Shown: positions 1 to 5,862, counted from the stretch's first letter. The stretch: 7,736 nt of DNA from an uncultured Candidatus Saccharibacteria bacterium (GCA_948571325.1 CAOZKB010000044.1:1-7736); one strand, 5' to 3'. Made by a program: numbers and translations. The notes: generated by a model not told the origin, from the sequence alone.

Positions 1-35
1 CGGTAAACACACATTTTTACTACAGAAACGAAAAA

Positions 36-112
36 TGGGTGCCACGACGGTTGAACAAAACCAACAACGTAGTTTACTGAAAAGCAAATGCATTGTGGCG
101 TCGTAACACCCA
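36..112. repeat. Inverted repeat, 14-bp arms
   Basis: Arms TGGGTGCCACGACG (36-49) and CGTCGTAACACCCA (99-112) are complementary at 12 of 14 positions around a 49-bp loop. The minus strand has TTTTT directly after the structure (35-31). Confidence 0.75.
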
Positions 113-143
113 GCTCAAGCAATTGCTTTTCATTAAAATACGC

Positions 144-162
144 AGTTGTTTCTTTAACAACT
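144..162. repeat. Short perfect hairpin AGTTGTT/AACAACT
   Basis: Perfect 7-bp arms (144-150 and 156-162) surround a 5-base loop in the AT-rich region upstream of murI. No run of T follows on either strand, so it does not look like an intrinsic terminator by itself. Confidence 0.6.
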
Positions 163-204
163 AAAAATAACTACGTTTTTATAAATTGGTTTTGTTCACT
201 TTTG

Positions 205-213
205 ATTATAGCA
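205..213 (-). promoter_or_regulatory. Extended -10 promoter element facing left
   Basis: The minus strand reads TGC-TATAAT, a perfect extended -10 match. No good -35 lies 16-18 bp upstream, which extended -10 promoters do not strictly need. It would fire leftwards, divergently from murI, with a start near position 198. Confidence 0.4.
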
Positions 214-230
214 TATTTGCTCAAAAAGCG

Positions 231-236
231 TATAAT
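231..236 (+). promoter_or_regulatory. murI -10 box, leaderless promoter
   Basis: A perfect TATAAT ends 6 bases before the murI ATG at 243, so the expected transcription start falls on or next to the start codon. No Shine-Dalgarno sequence exists between them. No convincing -35 was found at the usual distance. The arrangement implies a leaderless mRNA. Confidence 0.6.
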
Positions 237-242
237 TAGTTT

Positions 243-1100
243 ATGCAACATAGAATCGGCGTGTTCGACTCTGGCGTAGGTGGATTGACGACCTTAACCG
301 AGATTAAACGCTTATTACCCAACGAGGAATATTTTTATATTGGTGACCATGCGAATAACCCCTACGGTGAAAAAACAGCAGAAGAATTAACTACTGTAAC
401 AATTAACGTAGTGCGGCGCTTAAAGCAGCGCGGAGTGGAACTAGTGGTGGTTGCATGTAATACTGCGACCACGCGATGTATTCGGGAGTTGAGGAGACTG
501 TTCCCGGAGATTACCTTCGTGGGGACAGAGCCAGCAATTAAATTAGCTTGCGATCGGGGTTTTGAGAAGATTTTACTCTTGGCAACACCAAACACTACGA
601 AGTCTTCTCAAGTAGCAGATTTAATACAAAAATATTCAACCGGGAAAGAGGTCGAATTATTCCCTTGTGAAGGTTTGGCACGAATCGTGGAAGATGAGTT
701 AGCTGGATTATTACAGCAGCAGAATGAGCCGGCATGGTGCCCGTTAGAGCTGTGCGATGTAGCGGAGGTGCAGAATGCGGGACTAAGATTTCGGCATGCG
801 GCGGATCAAGTTCGACAAAATCAAACCGCCTGGGAGAAAATAGCGAGATTAGGTGAAACGCAACAAACAACTACTGACCTTAATAATTCTCAGGCGCTTG
901 GAGATTGTAAGAGAGTGCAAACTTGCTTGGATGGTTTGGTGGACAAAATTGAGCGACCAGAGCAGTACGATGCGGTAATTTTAGGCTGTACGCATTACGT
1001 TTATTTGAGACCGATGATTCAGCGAAAATTTCCACAGGCAACATTACTAGATGGCAATTACGGCGTAGCACGACGCGTGCAGAGTTTGTTATATAATTAA
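243..1100 (+). CDS. murI: Glutamate racemase with a large internal insertion
   Basis: Interconverts L- and D-glutamate in the cytoplasm, supplying D-Glu for the peptidoglycan stem peptide. The 285-residue product opens with GVFDSGVGGL (Asp9, Ser10) and continues with NPYGEK (39-44), VVACNTATT (69-77, catalytic Cys72), PCEGLARIVE (141-150, Glu150) and LGCTHY (247-252, catalytic Cys249 and His251). These match Asp7, Cys70, Glu147, Cys178 and His180 of the Aquifex enzyme. Cys72-Glu150 spacing is normal (78 against 77), but Glu150-Cys249 is 99 residues against 31, so about 68 residues are inserted, roughly 151-222. The family is usually 255-275 residues. The ATG at 243 is fixed by the conserved N-terminus and lies just after a TATAAT, so translation is probably leaderless. 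It stands alone on the plus strand and converges on the gene ending at 1097. All catalytic residues remain, so activity is likely. Confidence 0.95.
   Translation: MQHRIGVFDSGVGGLTTLTEIKRLLPNEEYFYIGDHANNPYGEKTAEELTTVTINVVRRLKQRGVELVVVACNTATTRCIRELRRLFPEITFVGTEPAIKLACDRGFEKILLLATPNTTKSSQVADLIQKYSTGKEVELFPCEGLARIVEDELAGLLQQQNEPAWCPLELCDVAEVQNAGLRFRHAADQVRQNQTAWEKIARLGETQQTTTDLNNSQALGDCKRVQTCLDGLVDKIERPEQYDAVILGCTHYVYLRPMIQRKFPQATLLDGNYGVARRVQSLLYN
806..926. repeat. Imperfect nested palindrome inside the murI insertion
   Basis: Nested complementary segments are seen: CAAGTTCG (806-813) with CAAACTTG (919-926, one mismatch); CGCCTGGGAGAA (827-838) with TTCTCAGGCG (887-896, two bases unpaired); ATTAGGT (848-854) with ACCTTAAT (877-884, one base unpaired). 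They fall in or at the edge of the extra segment of murI. Pairing is interrupted, so this is weaker than the element in typA. Confidence 0.45.
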
Positions 1101-1975
1101 ACTGTTGCAATTGTGGCTGGAGCGGTTTGGCCGTAAAGACCTTCACGGATTACTTTGAGGTAGGCGTGAGTGGCCTTGCGGAAATTATGTAACTCGGCGC
1201 CATCAAGAGGCGTATATTTGCCAGCGGTAAATTTTTTATAAACCCCAGTCGGACGGATTTCGTAGCGCACGGTGATTTGGCGCTGATGACGATTAGCATC
1301 ACGCCAACTTTCATACCAAATCCAAACATTATTATGGTCATGGAAAAATTCGCGGTGATGGCCAGCTGGGATGGGACCAAAAATCGTACTACCAAGGCGA
1401 GATTCTTCGTTCAGTAAATCATCGTGGCTCATACGACGTTTGAAACGCGCGGGTTTAATATTCAGCGGTTCAGCTACGGGAACTTGATGAGCGTCTTTGA
1501 TTTTAGTAGCACCAGTTTGGGGTTTTTGGCGAAAACGTGCCAAACCAGTAGCGGGGGCGACGGTTGCAATAGTAGGCGAATTGTCATTTGTGGCCATATC
1601 CGCCATGTTAGATGCAATGTTATCACTAGGCGACTCTAACTGGACTATCGATTGCTGAACTGACTCGCCAAATGGCGTGCGAGGATGGTTGATATAAATA
1701 ATTTCGTCAGGTGAAAAGTTTTGGAATTGACCGGCGAGCGGAGATGGTTGAGCTATAACCGCCGTGTTGATATCATTATGATAAGGATAATTTGCCAGTG
1801 GGTCGTAAAAAACGTTAGAATTATAAGTAGATTTTTGAGGCGCGACAGCTGTTGAAATTGGTGATTCTGTGGGAGTAGATTGGTAACGCTCTCGTGGTAC
1901 TATAGCTGACATTTGAGCACGTTTAGCGCGGCGACGAACAAAAAACGGATGGAACCTTAGAACGACGCACGGCAT
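1097..1975 (-). CDS. Unknown protein, disordered N-terminal half and conserved-looking C-terminal domain
   Basis: Function not recognised. The 292-residue product has no signal peptide or membrane segment. Residues 7-20 are basic (RFHPFFVRRRAKRA). Residues about 30-185 are rich in Pro, Ser, Thr, Ala, Asn and Gln and look disordered. Residues about 188-282 look folded, with many aromatic and charged residues (WIWYESWRD at 218-226, then a strand-like VRYEIRPTGVYKK and a final helix). This C-terminal block resembles what I recall from unnamed Saccharibacteria proteins, an impression and not a search result. The peptide TIATV occurs at 135-139 and again at the extreme C-terminus. The start is supported by AGGAG 8 bases upstream (1988-1984). 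It lies 78 bp downstream of tatD with no terminator between, so the two are probably cotranscribed. Its stop overlaps that of murI. Confidence 0.85.
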   Translation of the reverse strand: MPCVVLRFHPFFVRRRAKRAQMSAIVPRERYQSTPTESPISTAVAPQKSTYNSNVFYDPLANYPYHNDINTAVIAQPSPLAGQFQNFSPDEIIYINHPRTPFGESVQQSIVQLESPSDNIASNMADMATNDNSPTIATVAPATGLARFRQKPQTGATKIKDAHQVPVAEPLNIKPARFKRRMSHDDLLNEESRLGSTIFGPIPAGHHREFFHDHNNVWIWYESWRDANRHQRQITVRYEIRPTGVYKKFTAGKYTPLDGAELHNFRKATHAYLKVIREGLYGQTAPATIATV

Positions 1976-1983
1976 GATTCGAT

Positions 1984-1988
1984 CTCCT
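1984..1988 (-). promoter_or_regulatory. Shine-Dalgarno site of the 292-residue gene
   Basis: The minus strand reads AGGAG 8 bases before the ATG at 1975. This decides the start over the in-frame Met22, which has no such site. Confidence 0.7.
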
Positions 1989-2053
1989 GAGATATTTTGG
2001 TTAACTCGTAGTAATACGGAAAAGTCGCAAGGCCCGAAAAATATTCACCACCT

Positions 2054-2809
2054 CTAACATTGGATTTGGAAAATTTTCCTCGCATTTTTAGTTGTTTGCT
2101 CCATTAGGTTAGTTTCTGCCACACCCAATTTTTCCGATAAGTAGGTTGCCACCTCTCTAACATAGCTCGGCTCATTCATTGTACCACGGAACGGAACTGG
2201 TGTCAAGAACGGAGCGTCAGTTTCAAGCAAAATGCGCCCTAATGGGGGAATTGGTGGAGTAGTATAGGTCACCAAACCGTTAACGCCAATGTAAAAATCG
2301 CGCGCCAGGGCTTTTTTAAGGTCCTTTTTAGAACCAGTAAAACTATGAATTACACCTTTAATCTGAGGGAAATTATCCAAAACCGCATAAGCATCATCAA
2401 AAGCGTTGCGAATATGGAGCGAAACGGGTAAATTGTGATTAAGGGCCAGCTGAAGCATTTGTTCAAAAAGCTGAAGCTGAGCGGTGCGACTGAACGAATC
2501 GTAATGGTAATCCAAGCCAATTTCACCAATCGCCACTAATTGGCCACTGCTGGTGAGCATATCCGCCTCACAGGACTCAAACGAGCCAGCATATTCAGGA
2601 TGGATGCCGTAGGTCCAGAAGACATTTTTGTGAGCGTTGGCGAAGTTGCAGGCTTGGAGAGAATCTGCGGGGTTGGTACCAATACAAATGACTTTTTGAA
2701 CGTTAACAGCGTGGGCACGCTCAAGCATGGCTTCGGCCTGCTCGGCGGTGAAAAATTCCCGATCATGAAGATGACAGTGAGTATCAATAAGATAAGAATT
2801 TGCGGACAT
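2054..2809 (-). CDS. tatD: TatD-family metal-dependent deoxyribonuclease
   Basis: Cytoplasmic TIM-barrel hydrolase of the TatD family (E. coli TatD, YcfH, YjjV). Members are divalent-metal-dependent DNases linked to DNA repair and turnover. The 251-residue product carries the full ligand set: DTHCHLH (His11, His13), GEIGLDY (Glu96), SLHIRNA (His132), VIHSFTGS (His155) and ETDAPFLTP (Asp198), plus the RGxxNEP motif (208-213). Between VTY (180-182) and ILLETD (193-198) only about 10 residues remain where family members I know have about 17, so one helix of the barrel appears shortened. No Shine-Dalgarno precedes the ATG; an extended -10 sits 7 bases upstream, pointing to a leaderless mRNA. It is followed by the 292-residue unknown, probably in the same transcript. 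The exact subfamily cannot be settled from sequence alone, so the symbol is for the family. Confidence 0.94.
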   Translation of the reverse strand: MSANSYLIDTHCHLHDREFFTAEQAEAMLERAHAVNVQKVICIGTNPADSLQACNFANAHKNVFWTYGIHPEYAGSFESCEADMLTSSGQLVAIGEIGLDYHYDSFSRTAQLQLFEQMLQLALNHNLPVSLHIRNAFDDAYAVLDNFPQIKGVIHSFTGSKKDLKKALARDFYIGVNGLVTYTTPPIPPLGRILLETDAPFLTPVPFRGTMNEPSYVREVATYLSEKLGVAETNLMEQTTKNARKIFQIQC

Positions 2810-2816
2810 ATGTATT

Positions 2817-2825
2817 ATTATAGCA
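2817..2825 (-). promoter_or_regulatory. tatD extended -10 promoter, leaderless
   Basis: The minus strand reads TGC-TATAAT, and 7 bases separate the box from the ATG at 2809, placing the expected start at the start codon. No good -35 was found. The upstream gene ends with a terminator at 2914-2891, so tatD needs its own promoter. Confidence 0.6.
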
Positions 2826-2890
2826 TTTTCTAGTGTAAAATTTCATCGTTGATTCTTAGGGTAGACTGGCGACTTGTTTGGAAACATAAG

Positions 2891-2914
2891 AAAAATCCCC
2901 GCCGTAGCGGAGAT
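2891..2914 (-). terminator. Rho-independent terminator of the 217-residue gene
   Basis: On the minus strand an 8-bp stem ATCTCCGC/GCGGGGAT (one G-U pair) closes a UACG loop in the stable C(UACG)G form, followed by a run of T (2895-2891). It lies 33 bases past the stop codon at 2947. Confidence 0.88.
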
Positions 2915-2946
2915 TCTCTATAAAGCGCGATGTCTGCTGAAAAATA

Positions 2947-3600
2947 TCACTCGGCTAGCGAGTCAACTGGTATCCCTTGAATAATATTCCAGAAAAAGGT
3001 GCCAAATCTGAGATAATACTCACGTGCATTGCTACCAAACACAAAACGTTCGCCCGTGACATCATTAGTCCAGTTGCAGAAATGAGCAATGCGGTTTATT
3101 TTTAAATTAACTCCGCAATGCGCCAACACTGGTCGGTGAGCTTTATAACGCTCGATATAATATTGCTCAACCGTCTGTTTTGACTCGATGTGCTCTTCAC
3201 GGCTGAGGCCTGCAGAAGCGAGTTTGATTTCTTCTTCGAACGTCAGACGTGCGCTCGAAATAATGCTATTCCGCGTGCCATCGGTGCGATATAGACTATC
3301 TGGGCCAAGATGCGCGCGTAGATTACACGAGTCGGTTACGGAATAGTAGATTGTCAATGCTTCCCCACTCACATCAAAAAGTTGTAAACGGTTTACGATA
3401 CTAGTGAGCTGACAATCGTTCAGCCACCAGATGCGCTTCAGCTCCTTTTGCCGGTCATCGAGGATTTTTTGCATCTCCGATGAATCTGGATCCTGACCAT
3501 AGCTCAAGGCTAATCGTTTGAACTTGACCGTCAAATTGTCGAGCTCTCGTTTTTGGAGCTCGGTTGGTTGAAATTCATTAAATTTAATCTCTTGTTTCAT
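2947..3600 (-). CDS. Unknown 217-residue cytoplasmic protein
   Basis: Not recognised. There is no signal peptide or membrane helix. Residues 11-58 are charged and look helical, ending at the aromatic patch RIWWLNDC (56-63). Residues 80-110 look mixed (EALTIYYSVTDSC), 119-155 helical and acidic, and 165-210 rich in aromatics (FVFGSNAREYYLRFGTFFWNI). Four cysteines (63, 92, 162, 175) do not form a CxxC pair. The ATG is fixed by a near-perfect AAAGGAGG with 8 bases between AGGAGG and the start. It forms a transcription unit of its own, with a sigma70 promoter at 3839-3811, a leader of about 200 nt and a strong terminator, which together suggest high or regulated expression. Neighbouring typA and tatD give no clear hint of its role. 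Confidence 0.88.
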   Translation of the reverse strand: MKQEIKFNEFQPTELQKRELDNLTVKFKRLALSYGQDPDSSEMQKILDDRQKELKRIWWLNDCQLTSIVNRLQLFDVSGEALTIYYSVTDSCNLRAHLGPDSLYRTDGTRNSIISSARLTFEEEIKLASAGLSREEHIESKQTVEQYYIERYKAHRPVLAHCGVNLKINRIAHFCNWTNDVTGERFVFGSNAREYYLRFGTFFWNIIQGIPVDSLAE

Positions 3601-3608
3601 TTTCTATT

Positions 3609-3614
3609 CCTCCT
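3609..3614 (-). promoter_or_regulatory. Strong Shine-Dalgarno site AGGAGG
   Basis: The minus strand reads AGGAGG within AAAGGAGGAA, 8 bases before the ATG at 3600. It is the strongest ribosome binding site in the window. Confidence 0.85.
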
Positions 3615-3642
3615 TTAGAAAATTGAATTGCGGGCTGCAAAA

Positions 3643-3738
3643 TCAGGGGCTTTTGGCATGTTTAGTACCACTGAAAGTTCTGGCAAATTTTGACGTTGCT
3701 AGGGTCAATGCCGATAAGAAATCTCTAACGATTTTCAT
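3643..3738 (-). CDS. Possible 31-residue upstream ORF
   Basis: Runs from ATG at 3738 to TGA at 3643 inside the leader of the 217-residue gene. The peptide begins MKIVRDFLSALTLATSKFAR and is basic with a short hydrophobic stretch. No clear Shine-Dalgarno precedes it. It could be a small protein, a regulatory leader peptide or chance. Only comparison with relatives could separate these. Confidence 0.22.
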   Translation of the reverse strand: MKIVRDFLSALTLATSKFARTFSGTKHAKSP

Positions 3739-3792
3739 AAAAATGACATCTTTATTATGTTCTGTCAAAAATTAGCTAATTCTTAACGTGCA

Positions 3793-3877
3793 AAAATACC
3801 CCTTACTCCCATTGTAGCACACTTTAGCTAAAAAGTCAATAGCTAGAACGCTTTTTGGTGATCTTAAGGGGTATTTT
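3793..3877. repeat. Perfect 13-bp inverted repeat flanking a promoter
   Basis: AAAATACCCCTTA (3793-3805) and TAAGGGGTATTTT (3865-3877) are exact reverse complements, 59 bp apart. The promoter at 3811-3839 lies between them, with one arm at the predicted transcription start and the other upstream of -35. It could be a pair of protein-binding sites, or a long stem in read-through RNA from typA ending in a short U run. Confidence 0.7.
3811..3839 (-). promoter_or_regulatory. sigma70 promoter of the 217-residue gene
   Basis: The minus strand has -35 TTGACT (3839-3834), a 17-bp spacer and -10 TACAAT (3816-3811) with an extended TGC in front. The block GTGCTACAATGG is shared with the typA promoter. 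The start is expected near 3804. Confidence 0.85.
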
Positions 3878-3915
3878 AGATTGTTTTTTCTATAAAATTT
3901 GCTTGAAGCTAGCTG

Positions 3916-5862
3916 TTAATTGCGGGCGGCGCGCTTACGTTTAACCGGATCAAGCTCACGCTTGCGTAAACGCAGAGATTTGGGTGTCACTTCGAGGAGC
4001 TCATCGTCCAGTAGAAAATCGAGGCACTGCTCTAGAGAGTACTGGGTGCACGGCGTTAGCTGAATAGCGCCGTCCGACGCGTGAGTACGCATATTGGTAA
4101 GCTGCTTTTCTTTGCAAACGTTAATGTCGATATCTTCCTTTTTGTTGGAAAGGCCAACGATCATGCCTTGGTAAACCGGTACTTGAGGCGGGATGAAGAG
4201 GGTGCCGCGGGCCTGCGCCGCGTCGAGAGCGTAAGCGGTAGACGCGCCTGCTTCAAACGCGATGAGGGCACCATTACGTTCGGGTTTGTACTTCCCTTCC
4301 GTGGGGTGGTAGCCGCTGGGAATTGAGGACATAATGGCGGTGCCCTTGGTCGCGGTGAGCAGGTTATTGCGCAGGCCAATCAGGGCAGCCGTGGTAATTT
4401 TGTAAACAAAACGGGTATTGCCTGTAGTGGTAAGTTCTTGGGATTTGAGATCTGCTTTACGGATGCCCAACTCTTGAGAAACTGCTCCGACAAATTCTGG
4501 CGAAACCTCAATCGTTAATTCTTCAACTGGCTCACATTTTTTACCGTCAATTTCTTTGTAAACTACTTCCGGGCGGCCGGTTTCGAGCTCGTAACCTTCA
4601 CGACGCATGGTTTCAATTAAAACTGAAAGATGCAATTCGCCGCGTCCAGAAACTTTATAGCCCAAACCATCCGGCACGATCTTCAAAGCGATATTAGTCT
4701 CTAGCTCACTTTCAAGTCGCTCAGCAATTTGGCGCGAAGTAGTAAACTCACCCTCTTGACCTTTGAGCGGAGAAGTGTTCGGACCGATATAAATGCTCAA
4801 AGTGGGAGCTTCTAGCTCAATCGTCGGCAAAGCCTCAGGCGCTTCACCGTTTGCGCCGGTCGTGGCAATAGTATCACCAATATTGGCGGCCGCTACCCCA
4901 GTAATCGCCACAATGTCGCCAACATGGGCCTCATCAACCTCTTCGCGGCCCAGGCCTTTATAGGTAAAGATTCGGTCGATTTTGGCATTCGACCAAACCG
5001 TCTGGCGAGGCTCCTGGTTTTCAAGAGGCGCGTTCGCGACGTCTGTCGTTACAGGGTCGCGACGCTCAGCCTCGGCCGAGCCTCCGGATCCTCTTGAAGA
5101 ATCAGGAGCCTCGCCAGACCACATCGTCGTATGCCCAATGCGAACGGTCTCGCCTTTTTTGAGTGAGCCGCGGAAGATTTTACCGATGGCGTATTTGCCG
5201 AGATAGCTATCGGCGGCCAAGGCGGCAACGAGGAGCTGGGCGCCTTTTTCGGCGTGCTCGTCGATTTTTGGAGCTGGGATATCATTAATAATCGCGTCGA
5301 AGATAACATGCAAATCGGCGTCCAGCTCCACAGTTTTGCCAGCCTTGCCGTCGCGAGCCACGGCATAGTAAATCGGATAGTTGAGTTGAGATTCGTCGCT
5401 GGCCAGTTCAAGGAAAAGGTCGGCAATTTCACTCTCTACCTCGGCGATACGAGCCGCCGGCTTATCAATTTTATTAATAATCACAACTGGCTTCAATTTT
5501 AGATCAAGGGCCTTTTGCAAGACGAATTTAGTCTGTGGCATGGGGCCTTCCTGCGCATCAACAATCAACAAAACGCCGTCCGCCATGTTAAGCGTACGCT
5601 CAACTTCACCCGAAAAATCAGCGTGCCCTGGAGTGTCAATAATATTAATTTTGTAACCACTGTAAAAAACTGCGGTTTGCTTAGCGGTGATGGTAATTCC
5701 CCGCTCATGCTCCTGATCCATAGAATCCATAATAAGAGTTTGAGACATTTCCGCTTGGTTGTCACGAAAAGTATTTGACTGCTTCAAAAGTCCATCAACG
5801 AGAGTGGTCTTACCATGGTCAACGTGAGCGATGATGGCGACATTGCGAATTTTATCCTGCAT
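3916..5862 (-). CDS. typA: Translational GTPase TypA/BipA with a 42-residue insertion
   Basis: Ribosome-associated GTPase related to EF-G and EF4, involved in ribosome assembly and stress growth. The 648-residue product has the P-loop AHVDHGKTT (12-20), switch I RGITI (54-58), DTPGHADF (76-83), NKID (130-133), beta-barrel domain II (about 210-340), SGRGELHLSVLIE (405-417) and the BipA-specific C-terminal part (LTNMR at 588-592, basic tail RLRKRELDPVKRKR). BipA is usually about 605-615 residues. The surplus is one Ser/Gly/Pro/acidic segment, about residues 249-290, inside domain II. Removing 42 residues leaves 606 and brings WSNAKIDRIF into register with the NAKVGKV stretch of E. coli BipA. 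The start is supported by AAGGA upstream and by the conserved N-terminus. It has its own promoter (6028-6000). No ordinary terminator follows the stop. The GTPase core is intact. Confidence 0.97.
   Translation of the reverse strand: MQDKIRNVAIIAHVDHGKTTLVDGLLKQSNTFRDNQAEMSQTLIMDSMDQEHERGITITAKQTAVFYSGYKINIIDTPGHADFSGEVERTLNMADGVLLIVDAQEGPMPQTKFVLQKALDLKLKPVVIINKIDKPAARIAEVESEIADLFLELASDESQLNYPIYYAVARDGKAGKTVELDADLHVIFDAIINDIPAPKIDEHAEKGAQLLVAALAADSYLGKYAIGKIFRGSLKKGETVRIGHTTMWSGEAPDSSRGSGGSAEAERRDPVTTDVANAPLENQEPRQTVWSNAKIDRIFTYKGLGREEVDEAHVGDIVAITGVAAANIGDTIATTGANGEAPEALPTIELEAPTLSIYIGPNTSPLKGQEGEFTTSRQIAERLESELETNIALKIVPDGLGYKVSGRGELHLSVLIETMRREGYELETGRPEVVYKEIDGKKCEPVEELTIEVSPEFVGAVSQELGIRKADLKSQELTTTGNTRFVYKITTAALIGLRNNLLTATKGTAIMSSIPSGYHPTEGKYKPERNGALIAFEAGASTAYALDAAQARGTLFIPPQVPVYQGMIVGLSNKKEDIDINVCKEKQLTNMRTHASDGAIQLTPCTQYSLEQCLDFLLDDELLEVTPKSLRLRKRELDPVKRKRAARN
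4991..5121. mobile_element. In-frame palindromic insertion element within typA
   Basis: Arms GTCTGGCGAGGCTCCTG (5000-5016) and CAGGAGCCTCGCCAGAC (5103-5119) are perfect 17-bp reverse complements. They extend inward through a second matching block, TTCAAGAGG (5020-5028) with CCTCTTGAA (5090-5098). The 61-bp centre has further pairing, TCGCGAC (5034-5040) with GTCGCGA (5056-5062), and the palindrome CTCGGCCGAG (5071-5080). GACCA occurs at 4991-4995 and again at 5117-5121, exactly 126 bp apart, like a target duplication. By hand count 79 of 127 bases are G or C. The period of 126 is 42 codons, so the frame is kept and no stop is introduced. It codes for nothing enzymatic, so it would be a non-autonomous element moved by something outside this window. 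Duplication or local expansion are alternatives. Confidence 0.65.

Larger units (their letters stand above)
31..198 (-). ncRNA. Possible structured small RNA or leader/attenuator
   Basis: Seen in the sequence: on the minus strand an extended -10 element (TGCTATAAT, 213-205) would start transcription near 198. The following 168 nt hold several complementary segments: AACGTAGTT/AACTACGTT (177-169 with 74-66), the hairpin AGTTGTT-loop-AACAACT (162-144), and a 14-nt stem with two mismatches (112-99 with 49-36) followed at once by TTTTT (35-31), as at an intrinsic terminator but with a 49-nt loop. The first pairing crosses the terminal stem, so both together would form a pseudoknot. A 19-codon ORF (133-74) overlaps the 5' arm of the terminal stem. 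It could be an independent small RNA or the leader of a minus-strand gene beyond the left edge. No known RNA family was recognised, and the call rests on structure alone. Confidence 0.3.
3601..3804 (-). promoter_or_regulatory. Long 5' leader of the 217-residue gene
   Basis: The predicted transcription start near 3804 leaves about 204 nt before the ATG. It contains a 31-codon ORF (3738-3643), a small hairpin TTGC-AGCCC-GCAA (3640-3628) close to the Shine-Dalgarno, and TAAGGGGTATTTT at its 5' end. No known riboswitch was recognised. The rest of the 315-bp gap to typA (3805-3915) holds the promoter and the second arm of an inverted repeat. Confidence 0.45.

Noticed and set aside
99..112. T-box-like sequence on the minus strand (UGGGUGUUACGACG)
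   Set aside because: It resembles the T-box consensus at about 10 of 13 positions and pairs with a terminator-like arm, but the UGGN needed to pair with the tRNA end is UGUU here, and no stem I with a specifier loop was seen.
88..279. 63-codon ORF on the plus strand upstream of murI
   Set aside because: It overlaps the start of murI in another frame, has no ribosome binding site, and covers the AT-rich, repeat-bearing intergenic region.
2540..2833. 97-codon plus-strand ORF antisense to tatD
   Set aside because: It lies mostly within the well-supported tatD gene, with no promoter or ribosome binding site of its own.
5049..5432. 127-codon minus-strand ORF in another frame of typA
   Set aside because: It is out of frame with clear GTPase motifs and has low-complexity composition, so it is a shadow.
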